A stretch of DNA of 6,496 nt, taken from NCBI GenBank assembly GCA_027023665.1, contig JALVUY010000223.1, positions 1 to 6,496 on the forward strand. The letters are read 5' to 3'. Below are positions 1 to 6,283 of this stretch, piece after piece. How positions within the stretch are numbered: position 1 is the first letter of the stretch; the number at the start of each line of letters is the position of its first letter. The notes under the pieces were generated by a model. That model saw only the letters and a program-made list of their open reading frames with translations. It was not told the DNA's origin and did no database searches. A program made the translations under genes and the position numbers. The DNA comes from Methanocaldococcaceae archaeon. GTDB lineage: Archaea > AGJL01 > Methanococci > Methanococcales > Methanocaldococcaceae.

Positions 1-132
1 ACTTTCAAGTATCGTAGTTTTTCCAGAGTTATTTTTCCCAATTAAAACATTAAATTTGCTCAATTTTATTGGTTTTTTAAGTTCTTTTATTCCACGAAAT
101 TCTTTAATATTTTTAATTTCATTAATTAACAT
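1..132 (-). CDS. AAA-family P-loop ATPase (RecF/OLD-like), N-terminal part, cut by window edge
   Basis: Reading the minus strand from the ATG at 132-130 gives 44 codons that stay open to base 1. Seen: a start of the form MLINEIKNIKEFRGIKELKK, then FNVLIG and a Walker A motif GKNNSGKTTILES at about residues 32-44. In RecF, SMC, Rad50 and OLD-type ATPases the N-terminus likewise begins with a short beta strand, an 'F+G' turn and then GxNxSGKS/T-TxLE, so the family call is firm; the subfamily cannot be told without the C-terminal part. The start is supported by AGGTGA at 142-137, four bases before the ATG, and by an in-frame stop at 159-157. It lies 73 bp downstream of a decayed gene on the same strand. 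Many single-gene archaeal ATPases of this type (AAA_15/AAA_21) are linked to defence or plasmid functions, but that role is only inference here. Confidence 0.78.
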   Translation of the reverse strand, partial: MLINEIKNIKEFRGIKELKKPIKLSKFNVLIGKNNSGKTTILES

Positions 133-205
133 AATTTCACCTAAGTTATTTCTCTCTTACCTATGGGAAGTAAACTCTATAAGACACTAAATGTGTATGT
201 TATTC

Positions 206-1019
206 TCATCCATTTTTACATTTTTTACATTGTATTAGTTTTGGTTCCCAATCTCCAGTATTATCTATACTTTTAGATTTTTCTATTATATAATCTATTA
301 ATTCTATTGCTAAATCTCCTTCAATTTCTAAGTATTTTCCAGTTAAACCTTCTGCACTACCATCCTTCCTTTTACCAACATATATAATATTCATCAATTT
401 CATCAACATCTTTTCCTTCTTGTGCTTTTTTAAAGGATGTTTAAAATTTTATCATCAATTTCCATTCCTTTTTTTACTGCAAAAAATATATTCTCACATA
501 AAAAGCATGCATCTCTTACAAATATTTCATTACGCTTAGATGGGTCTTTTAATAGTAGGCGTTTATCTTCTATTATAATGTTCTGGTCTTTTTTACTTTT
601 AATTATGTCTAAAATCCACTCATCATTTTTTTCGTGTTCTTTAGACCTTAATTTATATCCAATGAACCTATCATTTTCATTATATATTGGCTCCACGTGT
701 AAAGGTGAGTATTGATGCTTGAACATTTCTTCAAACATTTTATCTGACTTCATTAAATTATATGCCCTCTCAAATGTCATAATCATTATTTCTAATTTTT
801 TTACTATTACTTCCATTAAACCCCAATATGTATAATTCCTCATTGGATACATCACATTCTCCATTATCTGAATTTTTTAAATATTCTTTATACAAATATT
901 CCCTCAATCTCCTTTTACATGGACCAAAGAATATATATTCCTCACACTTTGTAAGGTATTGAACACTCTACTCTATCTGGATTCTTTGAAGAAGCTAAGA
1001 TATAACAAAAAACTTTCAT
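206..1019 (-). pseudogene. Decayed gene of about 270 codons broken by four frame changes; unknown, possibly DNA-modification-associated
   Basis: Five frame segments on the minus strand, in order, read like one protein. (A) 1019-948: ATG, MKVFCYILASS...CSIPYK. (B) 946-about 795: CEEYIFFGPCKRRLREYLYK, then ELYILGFNGSNSKK. (C) about 785-433: MTFERAYNLMKSDKMFEEMF, then HVEPIY, a DACFLCENIFF segment and EIDDKILN. (D) about 437-378: FKKAQEGKDVDEIDEYYIC. (E) 376-206: GKRKDGSAEGLTGKYLEIEG, ending in CKKCKNG and TGA. Each piece stops or loses sense exactly where the next takes over. The 144-codon piece (864-430) and the 67-codon piece (409-206) could pass for genes, but neither has a strong AGGTGA site at its ATG. 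Two CxxC pairs suggest a metal site. The YIL(G)xxGSxSKK...IMTFExA pattern faintly recalls Nmad2-type nucleotide-modification domains; that is a guess. Function unknown. Confidence 0.72.
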
Positions 1020-1059
1020 AATATCCCTTATTTTTATTTCAACTGTATGATTTTTAGGA

Positions 1060-1067
1060 TTTATAAA
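1060..1067 (-). promoter_or_regulatory. TATA-box-like element for the decayed gene
   Basis: The minus strand reads TTTATAAA here, about 44 bases before the ATG at 1019. An archaeal TATA box usually sits about 25 bases before transcription start, so this would give a leader of roughly 18 bases, with a weak AGGGAT ribosome-binding-like stretch close to the ATG. The element is itself a palindrome and lies in very AT-rich DNA, so chance occurrence is possible. Confidence 0.35.
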
Positions 1068-1080
1068 TTATTAAAATTTT

Positions 1081-1104
1081 AAAATAATAAAAAAGAAAAA
1101 ATAA
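1081..1104 (-). terminator. T-rich archaeal-type terminator after the ClpP-class gene
   Basis: On the minus strand, starting about 15 bases after the stop of the ClpP-class gene, there is a T-rich tract with runs of six T (TTTATTTTTTCTTTTTTATT). Archaeal RNA polymerase terminates at U-rich runs without needing a hairpin. The tract ends the two-gene operon and lies upstream of the decayed gene's promoter, a position that fits a terminator. Confidence 0.5.
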
Positions 1105-1117
1105 ATATTATAATATT
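1104..1117. repeat. 14-bp perfect AT palindrome next to the terminator
   Basis: AATATTATAATATT reads the same on both strands. It sits between the stop of the ClpP-class gene and the T-rich tract. It has no loop, so it would make only a weak hairpin, and in such AT-rich spacer DNA it may be chance. Confidence 0.4.
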
Positions 1118-1118
1118 A

Positions 1119-1961
1119 TTATTTAGCTTTACTATTTTGAGGGTTTGAGTAAGGCATAAATTCAACAGTTCCTCTCTGTCTAACTGGCTGTTTATACAAC
1201 TCCATTAATGCATAAACTTCTTCTGGGACATTTGTATCTACATCCAAACCAAGTTTTTTAGCCTCCTCTACAGTTATTGGATAGTCATGAGTCCATCTAC
1301 CTTCAGTTAATATCTTTGATAGTTCTTTAGCCTTTTCTTCTCCATATTTATCTTTTAATAAATTATATACGAAATTCTGAACTTGATTTATTGCTTTTTT
1401 AGCAATGTCTGCTAATATTAAAGTCTGGTCATCTACTTTTTCAACACCTTTCTGCTCAACAGCCTTAACAATACTTGGAGCTGGATACTGCCCAAGTTGT
1501 GGGTCTACTGGACCTAAAACTGCATTTTCGTCCATAATTATTTTATCTGCCGCTAAGGCTATTAAAGTTCCTCCACTCATCGCATAGTGTGGGACTATAA
1601 CCCTCGTTTCTGCTGGATGGGATTTTAAAGCCTTTGCTATTTGAGTAGCTGCTAAGACTAAACCCCCAGGAGTGTGTATAATTAAATCTATTGGTTTATC
1701 TTTTGGAGCTGACCTTATAGCTCTCAAAACCTCTTCACTATCTTCTATTGATATAAACCTGTATATTGGTATTCCAAAGAATCCTATACTTTCCTGCCTG
1801 TGTATTAATGTAATTATCGTTGAATTTCTTTTATCTGAAATCTCTTTAAGGAGTCTTAACCTTGCAAGTTGTAATTGTTTATACTGTATTTGCGGTGCCA
1901 TAAGTAAATAAAAAAACAATAGCCACCAGATTAAACTAAAAAATCCACTAAGAGCATCCAT
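1119..1961 (-). CDS. Membrane-anchored ClpP-class serine proteinase-like protein (SDH / PF01972 family)
   Basis: A 280-aa protein. One hydrophobic segment (about residues 5-22, rich in W, L and F) forms an N-terminal membrane anchor, followed by a basic stretch (KQLQLARLRLLKE) likely on the cytosolic side. The body is a ClpP/crotonase fold: IDLIIHTPGG at 91-100 forms the oxyanion-hole strand and loop. HYAMSGGTLIALAADKIIMD at 125-144 carries the candidate nucleophile Ser129. GPVDPQLG at 150-157 follows, and THDYPIT at 224-230 offers a conserved histidine. This order is characteristic of the archaeal and bacterial SDH-type serine proteinase family related to SppA and ClpP; its substrates are poorly known and the catalytic partner residues here are inferred. 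The start is set by GAGGGG six bases upstream. The ATG shares its first base with the TAA of the preceding gene (TAATG), so the two are translationally coupled and the upstream gene should share its transcript. The product could process or turn over membrane proteins. Confidence 0.85.
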   Translation of the reverse strand: MDALSGFFSLIWWLLFFYLLMAPQIQYKQLQLARLRLLKEISDKRNSTIITLIHRQESIGFFGIPIYRFISIEDSEEVLRAIRSAPKDKPIDLIIHTPGGLVLAATQIAKALKSHPAETRVIVPHYAMSGGTLIALAADKIIMDENAVLGPVDPQLGQYPAPSIVKAVEQKGVEKVDDQTLILADIAKKAINQVQNFVYNLLKDKYGEEKAKELSKILTEGRWTHDYPITVEEAKKLGLDVDTNVPEEVYALMELYKQPVRQRGTVEFMPYSNPQNSKAK

Positions 1962-3433
1962 TATTGTCCCCTCATATTAAAGATTTTGTTCATCCAAACA
2001 TCTAACTCCTTTAAGAAATTATCGTTTTTATCATTTATATTTGTTATGCTGTTATCTTCTAAATTTACTTCCGGAATATCTATGTTTAAATCAACATTAA
2101 GTGCATTTTTGCAAAAACTTTCATAGTCAATCTCTATCTCTGGAATAAGCCCTCTACTTTCATTAGATACTTTTCCTACTCCATAAAGTTTAATGTTATA
2201 TTTTTTTGCCAACTCTTTTAACTTATTAAAGATATTCCAATCATACACCTTATTCAAAATAATTCCTTCTACTCTTATTCCAATATCTTTAAGTAGAGTG
2301 TAGTAAGAGATTGCCTCAACAAATGCTCCTTCAATTCCACTTAAATTACAGGAGCTTATAATATAAACAGAAAATCCAAGTTTTTTAGCAATTTGGTAAG
2401 AAGATAGATTTTTAAATGCGGCAGTAAAAGCTCCCATAACTCCTTCAACAATTATATATTTATACTCTGAATTTTTTACATATTCTAAAAATTCATTTAC
2501 CTTAACCCAACCCCTCTCACCAATTTTTATGCTGTTGTATTTTGTCATCTTTTCTCTTAGTAAATAAAGAGCTGGAACAATATCTCTAATATCTCCTCCA
2601 ATTTTAGCTACAAAAACCTTTCCATCTAATTTCCCAGATATTGCAGTAGTTATAAATGTTTTTCCACTGTTTGATGATGTAGATAATAATATAATTCCAT
2701 ACTTTTTGTTTTTGTCTTTTGATTTATCCTCTTTATGATATAATTTAGGATTTATTCTATATTTTAACGCTCTCTTTTTTAAATCCTCTTTTATTATTTT
2801 ATTTTTTGTAAAAATTTCTTCCTTCTCATCTTCCTCAACATTTAAATACTTTAAAAAATTGTCTCTAATAAATTCATTGTCTAAAAAGTTATGAACCATA
2901 GTTCCAAAGACCTTTCCTTTAAAAGCCCCAGAAATTATATATTTTTCACTATTTATCTTATAATTTAGCTTTTTAACTTTTGATATTGTTAAAATTTTAG
3001 TTTCTTTATCAACTATTTTTATATCTCCATATGTGTGACAGTGAAAACCTTCTCCAACTCCCTCCCCAAAGATAGATTTTTTTAATTCAAATTTAACTCT
3101 ATCAGTGCAAACCAACGGATAAAATTCTACATCTAACAACCCTAAACCTTCTCTAAAAATAGGAATAGTACTTTTTCTACCAACATCTACTTTTTTTGAT
3201 AATATTTGAAAGCCACTGCAGATTCCTATAATGTATCCATCAAAATTGACTATTTCTTTCTTTAACTCATTAGTTAATGAATTACTCTCTATTAAACTAC
3301 CTCCCGGAATTATCAAAACATCTAAATCTTTAATTTCTTTGTAATTTTTTTCATCAATAATTTTTGTAGGTAAGTTACCAAAATCTTCAAATAGTGGCAA
3401 AGAACCTTTTATATCCAAAATTCCAATTTCCAT
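1961..3433 (-). CDS. Glutamine amidotransferase fused to a CobQ/dethiobiotin-synthetase-like P-loop domain (reverse domain order)
   Basis: A 490-aa protein of two domains. Residues 1 to about 195 are a class I glutamine amidotransferase: LIIPGGS at 40-46, the nucleophile Cys72 in [13 protein letters not shown], a HCHTYGD loop at 131-137, and [10 protein letters not shown] at 177-186 with catalytic His181 and Asp185 where relatives usually have Glu. After a lysine-rich linker (about 200-244) comes a P-loop domain: STSSNSGKT at 251-259 (Ser where Walker A usually starts with Gly), [10 protein letters not shown] at 327-336, and [13 protein letters not shown] strands near 388-396. CobQ, CobB/CbiA and CfbB have the ATPase domain first and the amidotransferase last, so this is a permuted relative; I infer ATP-dependent amidation of a carboxylate with ammonia from glutamine, substrate unknown. 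The C-terminal tail (about 455-475) is Asn/Asp-rich. The start is set by AGGTGA at 3445-3440, six bases before the ATG. It is the first gene of an operon with the ClpP-class gene. Confidence 0.85.
   Translation of the reverse strand: MEIGILDIKGSLPLFEDFGNLPTKIIDEKNYKEIKDLDVLIIPGGSLIESNSLTNELKKEIVNFDGYIIGICSGFQILSKKVDVGRKSTIPIFREGLGLLDVEFYPLVCTDRVKFELKKSIFGEGVGEGFHCHTYGDIKIVDKETKILTISKVKKLNYKINSEKYIISGAFKGKVFGTMVHNFLDNEFIRDNFLKYLNVEEDEKEEIFTKNKIIKEDLKKRALKYRINPKLYHKEDKSKDKNKKYGIILLSTSSNSGKTFITTAISGKLDGKVFVAKIGGDIRDIVPALYLLREKMTKYNSIKIGERGWVKVNEFLEYVKNSEYKYIIVEGVMGAFTAAFKNLSSYQIAKKLGFSVYIISSCNLSGIEGAFVEAISYYTLLKDIGIRVEGIILNKVYDWNIFNKLKELAKKYNIKLYGVGKVSNESRGLIPEIEIDYESFCKNALNVDLNIDIPEVNLEDNSITNINDKNDNFLKELDVWMNKIFNMRGQ
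3408..3415 (+). promoter_or_regulatory. TATA-box-like element for the potassium channel gene, inside the divergent gene
   Basis: The plus strand reads TTTATATC preceded by purine-rich AAAGAACC. That is close to the TTTATATA box known from Methanocaldococcus promoters. It would place transcription start near 3437, giving a leader of about 34 bases to the ATG at 3471. It lies within the first codons of the oppositely oriented amidotransferase gene. Confidence 0.45.
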
Positions 3434-3470
3434 TATTTATCACCTATAAAAAATGTTCAAAGGGAAACAG

Positions 3471-4469
3471 ATGGAAACTTTTAAAAAGATAATCTTAGGG
3501 ATTTTTATTATAATTTTGCTCATAGTTATTGAGTCAGTAATATTAATGATTTGCGAAGGATGGGACTTTTTTACAGCATTTTATACAGCAGTTGTGACAA
3601 TATCAACAGTTGGTTATGGAGATTATACTCCAAAAACATTTATTGGAAAGTTGTCCATAATTGTATTCATATTTGCTGGTGTCGGGGCAGTAGCCTATAC
3701 GATGAGTAACATTGCTGAGTTTCTTATAGAAGGACATTTTAAAAAATATTACAGGTCGAAAAAGATGTCTGATAAACTTAAAAAAGTTGAAAATCATTAT
3801 ATAATTTGTGGTTATGGAAGATTAGGAAGGGTTGTAGCAGAAGAATTAAAAAAATCAGGAATTCCTTTTGTTGTTATTGATAAAGATGAAAGGTTATTAC
3901 AAGAGGCTCTTGAAAAAGATCCAAATCTTATATGTATTATCGGAGATGCTACCTCAGACGATATACTAAAAAAGGCAGGGATTGATAGGGCTAAGGGTTT
4001 AATATCAGTAGTAACCTCAGACGCTGAAAATGTATTTATTACCTTATCAGCAAAAAAATTAAATCCAAATATTTACATAGTTGCAAAAGCAGATGATCAA
4101 TCAACCTTAGATAAATTAATAAAAGCAGGGGCTGATAGGGCTGTATGTCCTTATATAGTTGGAGGTTTAGAAATAGCTAAAATAGCCATTAATCCAGATG
4201 TTGTTGAATTTATCCATTCTTTAGTGGCTTCACAGGAAGATATGGAAATTAGAAGGTTTGTTATAAAAAATAGTGAACTTGACAATAAGTTAATAAAGGA
4301 TTCAAAAATTAGAGAAAAGACAGGGGCTACAATTTTAGCTATTAAAAAAGGAAATAAGATGATTACAAGTCCTACGCCAGAGACTGTAATTAACGTTGGA
4401 GATATTATATATGCATTTGGAACTAAGGAACAACTTGAAAAATTAAGAAAATATGTTGAAGGAGCATAA
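3471..4469 (+). CDS. Two-TM potassium channel with RCK domain (MthK type)
   Basis: A 332-aa protein from this start. TM1 covers about residues 6-27, then the pore helix and the selectivity filter TVGYGD at 46-51, then TM2 at about 60-85 with glycines 70 and 72 as possible gating hinges. This is the minimal two-TM K+ channel plan; four subunits form the pore. The cytosolic RCK-N domain begins near residue 109: IICGYGRLGR (111-120) is the Rossmann GxGxxG turn, and Asp137 in VVIDKDE ends the second strand. RCK-C spans about 249-329. The length matches MthK-type channels, which are gated by Ca2+ or nucleotides bound to an RCK ring; the ligand here is unknown. An ATG 18 bases upstream (3453, adding MFKGKQ) is also open. 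I prefer 3471 because an AGGGA stretch lies five bases before it and 3453 has no ribosome binding site. No downstream partner gene shares its transcript. Confidence 0.9.
   Translation: METFKKIILGIFIIILLIVIESVILMICEGWDFFTAFYTAVVTISTVGYGDYTPKTFIGKLSIIVFIFAGVGAVAYTMSNIAEFLIEGHFKKYYRSKKMSDKLKKVENHYIICGYGRLGRVVAEELKKSGIPFVVIDKDERLLQEALEKDPNLICIIGDATSDDILKKAGIDRAKGLISVVTSDAENVFITLSAKKLNPNIYIVAKADDQSTLDKLIKAGADRAVCPYIVGGLEIAKIAINPDVVEFIHSLVASQEDMEIRRFVIKNSELDNKLIKDSKIREKTGATILAIKKGNKMITSPTPETVINVGDIIYAFGTKEQLEKLRKYVEGA
3753..3767 (+). promoter_or_regulatory. Possible internal translation start for a free RCK domain
   Basis: An in-frame ATG at 3765 (residue 99 of the channel) lies about 12 residues before the RCK Rossmann strand IICGYG, and AGGT at 3753-3756 precedes it by eight bases. 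In MthK a soluble RCK subunit is made from an internal Met (M107) at the equivalent place and completes the octameric gating ring. The match in position is clear; the ribosome binding match is only partial. Confidence 0.35.
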
Positions 4470-4504
4470 TTAAATAAAATTAAATAAGCATAACAATACA
4501 ATAG

Positions 4505-4512
4505 TATAAATT
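4505..4512 (+). promoter_or_regulatory. Weak TATA-like element upstream of dadD
   Basis: TATAAATT lies 74 bases before the TTG start of dadD, in a 116-bp spacer that is nearly all A and T. A second TTATAAAA at 4560-4567 is too close to the start to leave room for the ribosome binding site in the mRNA. The choice between candidate boxes cannot be made from sequence alone. Confidence 0.25.
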
Positions 4513-4526
4513 AAACAAAGTTATAG

Positions 4527-4548
4527 ATTAAATTAAAATTAAATTAAA
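4527..4548. repeat. Two exact tandem copies of an 11-bp AT unit
   Basis: ATTAAATTAAA occurs twice head to tail in the spacer between the channel gene and dadD. It runs directly into a 14-bp palindrome (AATTTTTAAAAATT, 4548-4561). The spacer may combine the channel's terminator with the dadD promoter, but low base complexity makes chance likely. Confidence 0.5.
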
Positions 4549-4575
4549 ATTTTTAAAAATTATAAAAATTAAGGT

Positions 4576-4581
4576 AGGTGA
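4576..4581 (+). promoter_or_regulatory. Ribosome binding site that fixes the TTG start of dadD
   Basis: AGGTGA, fully complementary to the archaeal 16S 3' end, sits four bases before TTG at 4586. There is no in-frame ATG close to the N-terminus, and starting at TTG gives exactly the 420-aa length of the M. jannaschii enzyme. Confidence 0.8.
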
Positions 4582-4585
4582 GAGT

Positions 4586-5848
4586 TTGATATTAATAAAA
4601 GATGTTTATGTAAATGGAAAAAGGCAGGATATATTAATTGAAGGAAACAAAATAAAAAAGATTGGAGAAGTTAAAAAAGATGAAGTTGAAGATGTTGAAA
4701 TTATTGATGGAAAGAAAAAAATAGCAATTCCTGGTTTGATAAATACTCACACCCATATACCAATGACATTGTTTAGGGGAGTTGCTGATGATCTTCCACT
4801 AATGGAGTGGTTAAACAATTATATATGGCCAATGGAAGCAAAACTTAATGAAAAAATCGTTTATTGGGGAACATTATTAGGATGCATTGAGATGATTAAA
4901 AGCGGAACTACTACATTTAATGATATGTATTTTTACTTAGAGGGGATTGCTAAGGCAGTTGATGAGAGTGGAATGCGGGCAGTTTTAGCCTATGGAATGA
5001 TTGACTTGTTTGATGAAGAAAGAAGAGAAAAAGAGTTAAAAAACGCTGAAAAATATATTAAATATATAAATGAATTAAATAACAGTAGAATAATTCCAGC
5101 TTTAGGTCCTCACGCCCCATATACTTGCTCTAAAGAATTATTAATGAAAGTTAATGAATTGGCTAAAAAATACAATGTTATGATACACATTCATATGAAT
5201 GAGACATTAGATGAGATTAAAACAGTTAAAGAGAAAACGGGAATGGAGCCATTTGTTTATTTAAATTCATTTGGGTTTTTTGACAATGTAAATGTTATTG
5301 CTGCCCATTGTGTTCATCTTACAGATGAAGAGATAAGAATAATTAAAGAAAAGAATATAAATATATCTCATAATCCTATTAGCAACTTAAAGTTAGCCTC
5401 TGGAATATCTCCAATACCAAAGCTTTTAAAAGAAGGGATAAATGTTACATTAGGAACTGATGGCTGTGGAAGTAACAATAATTTAAATTTATTTGAAGAG
5501 ATAAAAATAACTGCTATTTTACATAAAGGAGTTACTTTAGATCCAACCGTAATTAAGGCTGAAACTGCTTTTAATTTTGCTACAAAAAATGGAGCTAAGG
5601 CGTTGAATATAAAAGCTGGAGAAATAAAAGAGGGATATTTGGCTGATATAGTTTTAATAAATATGGATAAACCATTCCTATATCCAAAAGAAAATATTAT
5701 GTCTCACTTAGTTTATGCGTTCAATGGCTTTGTGGATGATGTTATCATAGATGGAAAAATAGTAATGAGAGAGGGTAAAATATTAGCTGTTGATGAAGAA
5801 AAAGTGTATGAAAAGGCTGAAGAAATGTATGAAATTTTAAGGAGTTAA
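4586..5848 (+). CDS. dadD: 5'-deoxyadenosine deaminase (amidohydrolase; also MTA/SAH/adenosine deaminase)
   Basis: A 420-aa cytosolic amidohydrolase, full length for the family. It deaminates 5'-deoxyadenosine, the by-product of radical-SAM enzymes, and as known for the M. jannaschii enzyme also 5'-methylthioadenosine, S-adenosylhomocysteine and adenosine, giving the inosine forms that feed nucleoside and methionine salvage. Motifs in order: PGLINTHTHIPMTLFRG (49-65) with metal ligands His55 and His57; GTTTFNDMY (107-115); LGPHAPYT (173-180); HIHMNET (201-207) with metal ligand His203 and catalytic Glu206; AAHCVHL (239-245) with His241; LGTDGCGSNNNLN (289-301) with metal ligand Asp292. The small beta domain is made of the first 50 residues plus GEIKEGYLADIVLIN at 345-359. 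It starts at TTG after a strong AGGTGA. It stands alone on the plus strand and ends two bases from the convergent gene. Substrate preference cannot be read from sequence; the close overall match to the methanogen enzyme supports the name. Confidence 0.9.
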   Translation: MILIKDVYVNGKRQDILIEGNKIKKIGEVKKDEVEDVEIIDGKKKIAIPGLINTHTHIPMTLFRGVADDLPLMEWLNNYIWPMEAKLNEKIVYWGTLLGCIEMIKSGTTTFNDMYFYLEGIAKAVDESGMRAVLAYGMIDLFDEERREKELKNAEKYIKYINELNNSRIIPALGPHAPYTCSKELLMKVNELAKKYNVMIHIHMNETLDEIKTVKEKTGMEPFVYLNSFGFFDNVNVIAAHCVHLTDEEIRIIKEKNINISHNPISNLKLASGISPIPKLLKEGINVTLGTDGCGSNNNLNLFEEIKITAILHKGVTLDPTVIKAETAFNFATKNGAKALNIKAGEIKEGYLADIVLINMDKPFLYPKENIMSHLVYAFNGFVDDVIIDGKIVMREGKILAVDEEKVYEKAEEMYEILRS

Positions 5849-5850
5849 TT

Positions 5851-6264
5851 TTAATCTCTAAACTCATTTAATAATTTTATTAATAACAGTTTATTAGCAA
5901 TTTTTATATTTTTTAAAATAATTCCTCCTTTTGCTTCATATCCTACAATTAAGACATCTTCACCATTATATTTTAAAACAAATGTTTTTTTATTTTTTAC
6001 CAATGTATCGGCAATTTTTGAAACCTTAGACATTAAGTCGCTAATATTTTTAATATTTGATAAAATATTTGAAAGTGTTATCTTCTCTTTTTTATCAATC
6101 TGTATAGCACTCATTAACTCCTTTATTGTTTTTACATTAAAAATATCTAAAATAATCCTATCTTTATCAACAGTTAAAGAAAAGATATTTTTAATTATTA
6201 TTTTTAAATTTCCTTCTTTTATTAAATTCTGAAATAAAAATAGATAATTTATTTTATCGAGCAA
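5851..6264 (-). CDS. Unrecognised 137-aa protein, convergent with dadD
   Basis: I do not recognise this protein. It is basic and rich in Ile, Leu, Lys and Asn, with no membrane segment that is clearly long enough and no cysteine. The N-terminal part (residues 1-65) looks alpha/beta (LKIIIKNIFSLTVDKDRIIL), a helical middle (66-90) resembles a short coiled region (LSNIKNISDLMSKVSKIADT), and the end has strands (FVLKYNGEDVLIVGYEAKGG). The likely start is TTG at 6264-6262, with GTGAG ending three bases upstream; no in-frame ATG exists upstream before the stop at 6306-6304. This start repeats the GTGA-four bases-TTG arrangement of dadD. It begins 19 bases after the stop of a truncated gene on the same strand, so the two once formed a small operon. 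Codon use and base composition match the neighbours. Confidence 0.7.
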   Translation of the reverse strand: MLDKINYLFLFQNLIKEGNLKIIIKNIFSLTVDKDRIILDIFNVKTIKELMSAIQIDKKEKITLSNILSNIKNISDLMSKVSKIADTLVKNKKTFVLKYNGEDVLIVGYEAKGGIILKNIKIANKLLLIKLLNEFRD

Positions 6265-6283
6265 AATCTCACTAATTATATTT

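Noticed and set aside
206..409. Intact 67-aa gene on the minus strand
   Set aside because: The first residues overlap the more protein-like segment EGKDVDEIDEYYIC in another frame and there is no AGGTGA at its ATG; it reads as the C-terminal end of the same decayed gene.
437..715. Plus-strand ORF of 92 codons
   Set aside because: Antisense shadow of the decayed minus-strand gene; Ser/Leu/Ile-rich with no motif or ribosome binding site.
430..864. Intact 144-aa gene on the minus strand
   Set aside because: Its first 30 or so codons overlap a better protein-like frame (GECDVSNEELYILGFNGSNS) and its stop is followed at once by coding sequence in another frame, so it is a segment of a decayed gene.
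1405..1911. Two plus-strand ORFs inside the ClpP-class gene
   Set aside because: Both lie opposite the conserved SDH-family coding region, which has clear motifs; they are shadows.
1961..3433. Naming the fused amidotransferase CobQ, CbiA or CfbB
   Set aside because: The domain order is reversed and no corrinoid or F430 genes are nearby, so the family likeness does not support that substrate.
3603..3797. Minus-strand ORF of 64 codons inside the channel gene
   Set aside because: Antisense to the selectivity filter and TM2, which are unmistakable on the plus strand.
4151..4501. Minus-strand ORF of 116 codons opposite the channel's 3' end
   Set aside because: It lies opposite the RCK-C domain and has the hydrophobic, Ser-rich look of an antisense frame; no ribosome binding site.
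4470..4585. Small RNA or CRISPR-like repeat in the AT-rich spacer
   Set aside because: The repeats are short, contiguous and low in complexity, with no spacers. There is no GC-rich stem, which structured RNAs in hyperthermophiles would show.
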